Origin: an uncultured Sediminibacterium sp.
GTDB lineage: Bacteria > Bacteroidota > Bacteroidia > Chitinophagales > Chitinophagaceae
Direction: 5' to 3'
Assembly (NCBI GenBank): GCA_937907555.1
Contig: CALEST010000232.1
Coordinates: 1 to 7,207, forward strand
DNA: 7,207 nucleotides
Positions 6,518-7,207 of the stretch are shown here, piece after piece. How positions within the stretch are numbered: position 1 is the first letter of the stretch; every line of letters begins with the position of its first letter. The translations under genes and the position numbers were made by a program. Under the pieces are notes generated by a model. That model ran no database searches. It was not told the DNA's origin and saw only the letters and a list, made by a program, of their open reading frames with translations.

Positions 6518-7207
6518 TTAAACACTAAGAAACTGGTCATGGATATAGTCTACCACACTAATCAGGCTACCTGTTTCCCGGTATACTTTCAATTGCCGGT
6601 CGGCACCGGTTCCTCTTTCAAATATCTTGGTAACATGTTCTACCACATGTCTGCTGCCCAGTTCATCCACTACATCGTCCACGAAATCCAATAATTCGTA
6701 AATCAATGCCTTGGTTTCTACTTCAGTTTCTTTCCCGAAGTCGATAAGCTTGCCATCTATTCCATATCGGCTGGCCCTCCATTTATTTTCATTAATCAGG
6801 GATCGCTGATACATCATGAAATTCAGGTTCTGGTTTCTGAGTTTGTAAATTTTGGCACAGATCGCCTGAAATAAAGCAGCAATGGTCATGGTTTCCATGA
6901 TATTCATGGGCACATCGCAGATCCTGAACTCAACCGTGTTAAAGAAAGGATGCACCCTTAAATCCCACCATATTTTTTTTGCATTGTCTATACAGTTGGT
7001 TTTAATCAGGAGGTTTACATAATTCTCATAAGCCTCAAAACTTTCAAAGTAATCGGGTATGCCTGTTCTGGGGAATTTGTCGAAAACCTTGGTGCGGAAA
7101 GACTTGTAGCCGGTATCCCTGGATTCCCAGAAAGGAGAGTTGGTACTTAGAGCATACACGTGGGGAAGAAAATACCGGGCTGTATTGGCAATATGGATGG
7201 CCATTTT
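6518..7207 (-). CDS. Carboxylate-amine ligase, glutamate-cysteine ligase family 2 (YbdK-like), 5' truncated
   Basis: The frame stays open to the window edge. The ATG at 7204 is preceded by an in-frame AAA (Lys), and the sequence after it (N-T-A-R-Y-F-L-P, then A-L-S-T-N-S-P-F-W) is internal in this family, so the true start lies beyond 7207. The 229 visible residues are the C-terminal part of a protein usually about 370 long. Diagnostic stretches are ALSTNSPFW.SRDTGY.SFRT at about visible residues 19-39, W-W-D-L-R-V-H-P-F-F-N-T-V-E-F-R-I-C-D-V-P near the middle, and the late R-A-S-R-Y-G-I-D-G. Members form a gamma-glutamyl or similar amide bond using ATP. E. coli YbdK has only weak glutamate-cysteine ligase activity, so the real substrate is unknown. 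The catalytic N-terminal half is not visible. It is probably cytoplasmic, is the end of its transcript and is unrelated to the sigma operon. Confidence 0.88.
   Translation of the reverse strand, partial: KMAIHIANTARYFLPHVYALSTNSPFWESRDTGYKSFRTKVFDKFPRTGIPDYFESFEAYENYVNLLIKTNCIDNAKKIWWDLRVHPFFNTVEFRICDVPMNIMETMTIAALFQAICAKIYKLRNQNLNFMMYQRSLINENKWRASRYGIDGKLIDFGKETEVETKALIYELLDFVDDVVDELGSRHVVEHVTKIFERGTGADRQLKVYRETGSLISVVDYIHDQFLSV

Overview
The window looks like chromosomal DNA from a Bacteroidota bacterium, probably of the Chitinophagaceae/Chitinophagales type. Four things point there: a DUF4382-type protein with a carboxypeptidase-regulatory-like tail, a lipoprotein with a 'YFPANAF' envelope domain, an ECF sigma factor of the Bacteroidota ECF21-like type, and a membrane-anchored protein ending in a PorT/OMP_b-brl_2-like beta-barrel. 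Start sites lack clear Shine-Dalgarno sequences, as is usual in this phylum. The lineage is inferred from protein style only. No rRNA, tRNA, CRISPR array, insertion sequence or phage gene was seen, and no gene-free stretch exceeds 300 bases.

Left part, + strand (1-3065): the 3' end of a DUF4382 protein gene, whose true start lies off the window, is followed by a strong intrinsic terminator (about 714-747). Next come a saccharopine dehydrogenase/trans-acting enoyl reductase-like NAD(P)-binding protein (753-1814) and, 26 bases on, a TetA-like MFS exporter (1841-3065). The exporter gene is split by one apparent extra base near 2024. Removing that base restores a 407-residue protein with all expected MFS motifs.

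Central part, - strand (3123-6379): a three-gene operon reading sigma factor, envelope-spanning protein, lipoprotein. It converges on the exporter gene across a pair of hairpins (3069-3108). The sigma factor stop codon directly abuts the ATG of the second gene. That protein has a cytoplasmic N-terminus with a duplicated LWDKI motif, a positively charged stretch, one membrane helix, a disordered periplasmic linker of about 185 residues, and an outer-membrane beta-barrel. This is the architecture of a dual membrane-spanning anti-sigma factor, a class described in Bacteroides thetaiotaomicron (Dma, paired with an ECF21-type sigma factor). The third gene encodes a lipoprotein that could belong to the same surface-sensing circuit.

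Right end, - strand (6518-7207): the 3' two thirds of a glutamate-cysteine ligase family 2 (YbdK-like) carboxylate-amine ligase, with its terminator at about 6441-6469 separating it from the sigma operon.

The main point of interest is the sigma/Dma-like/lipoprotein operon, a plausible one-protein route for passing an outer-membrane signal directly to a cytoplasmic sigma factor. The frameshifted exporter gene comes second.
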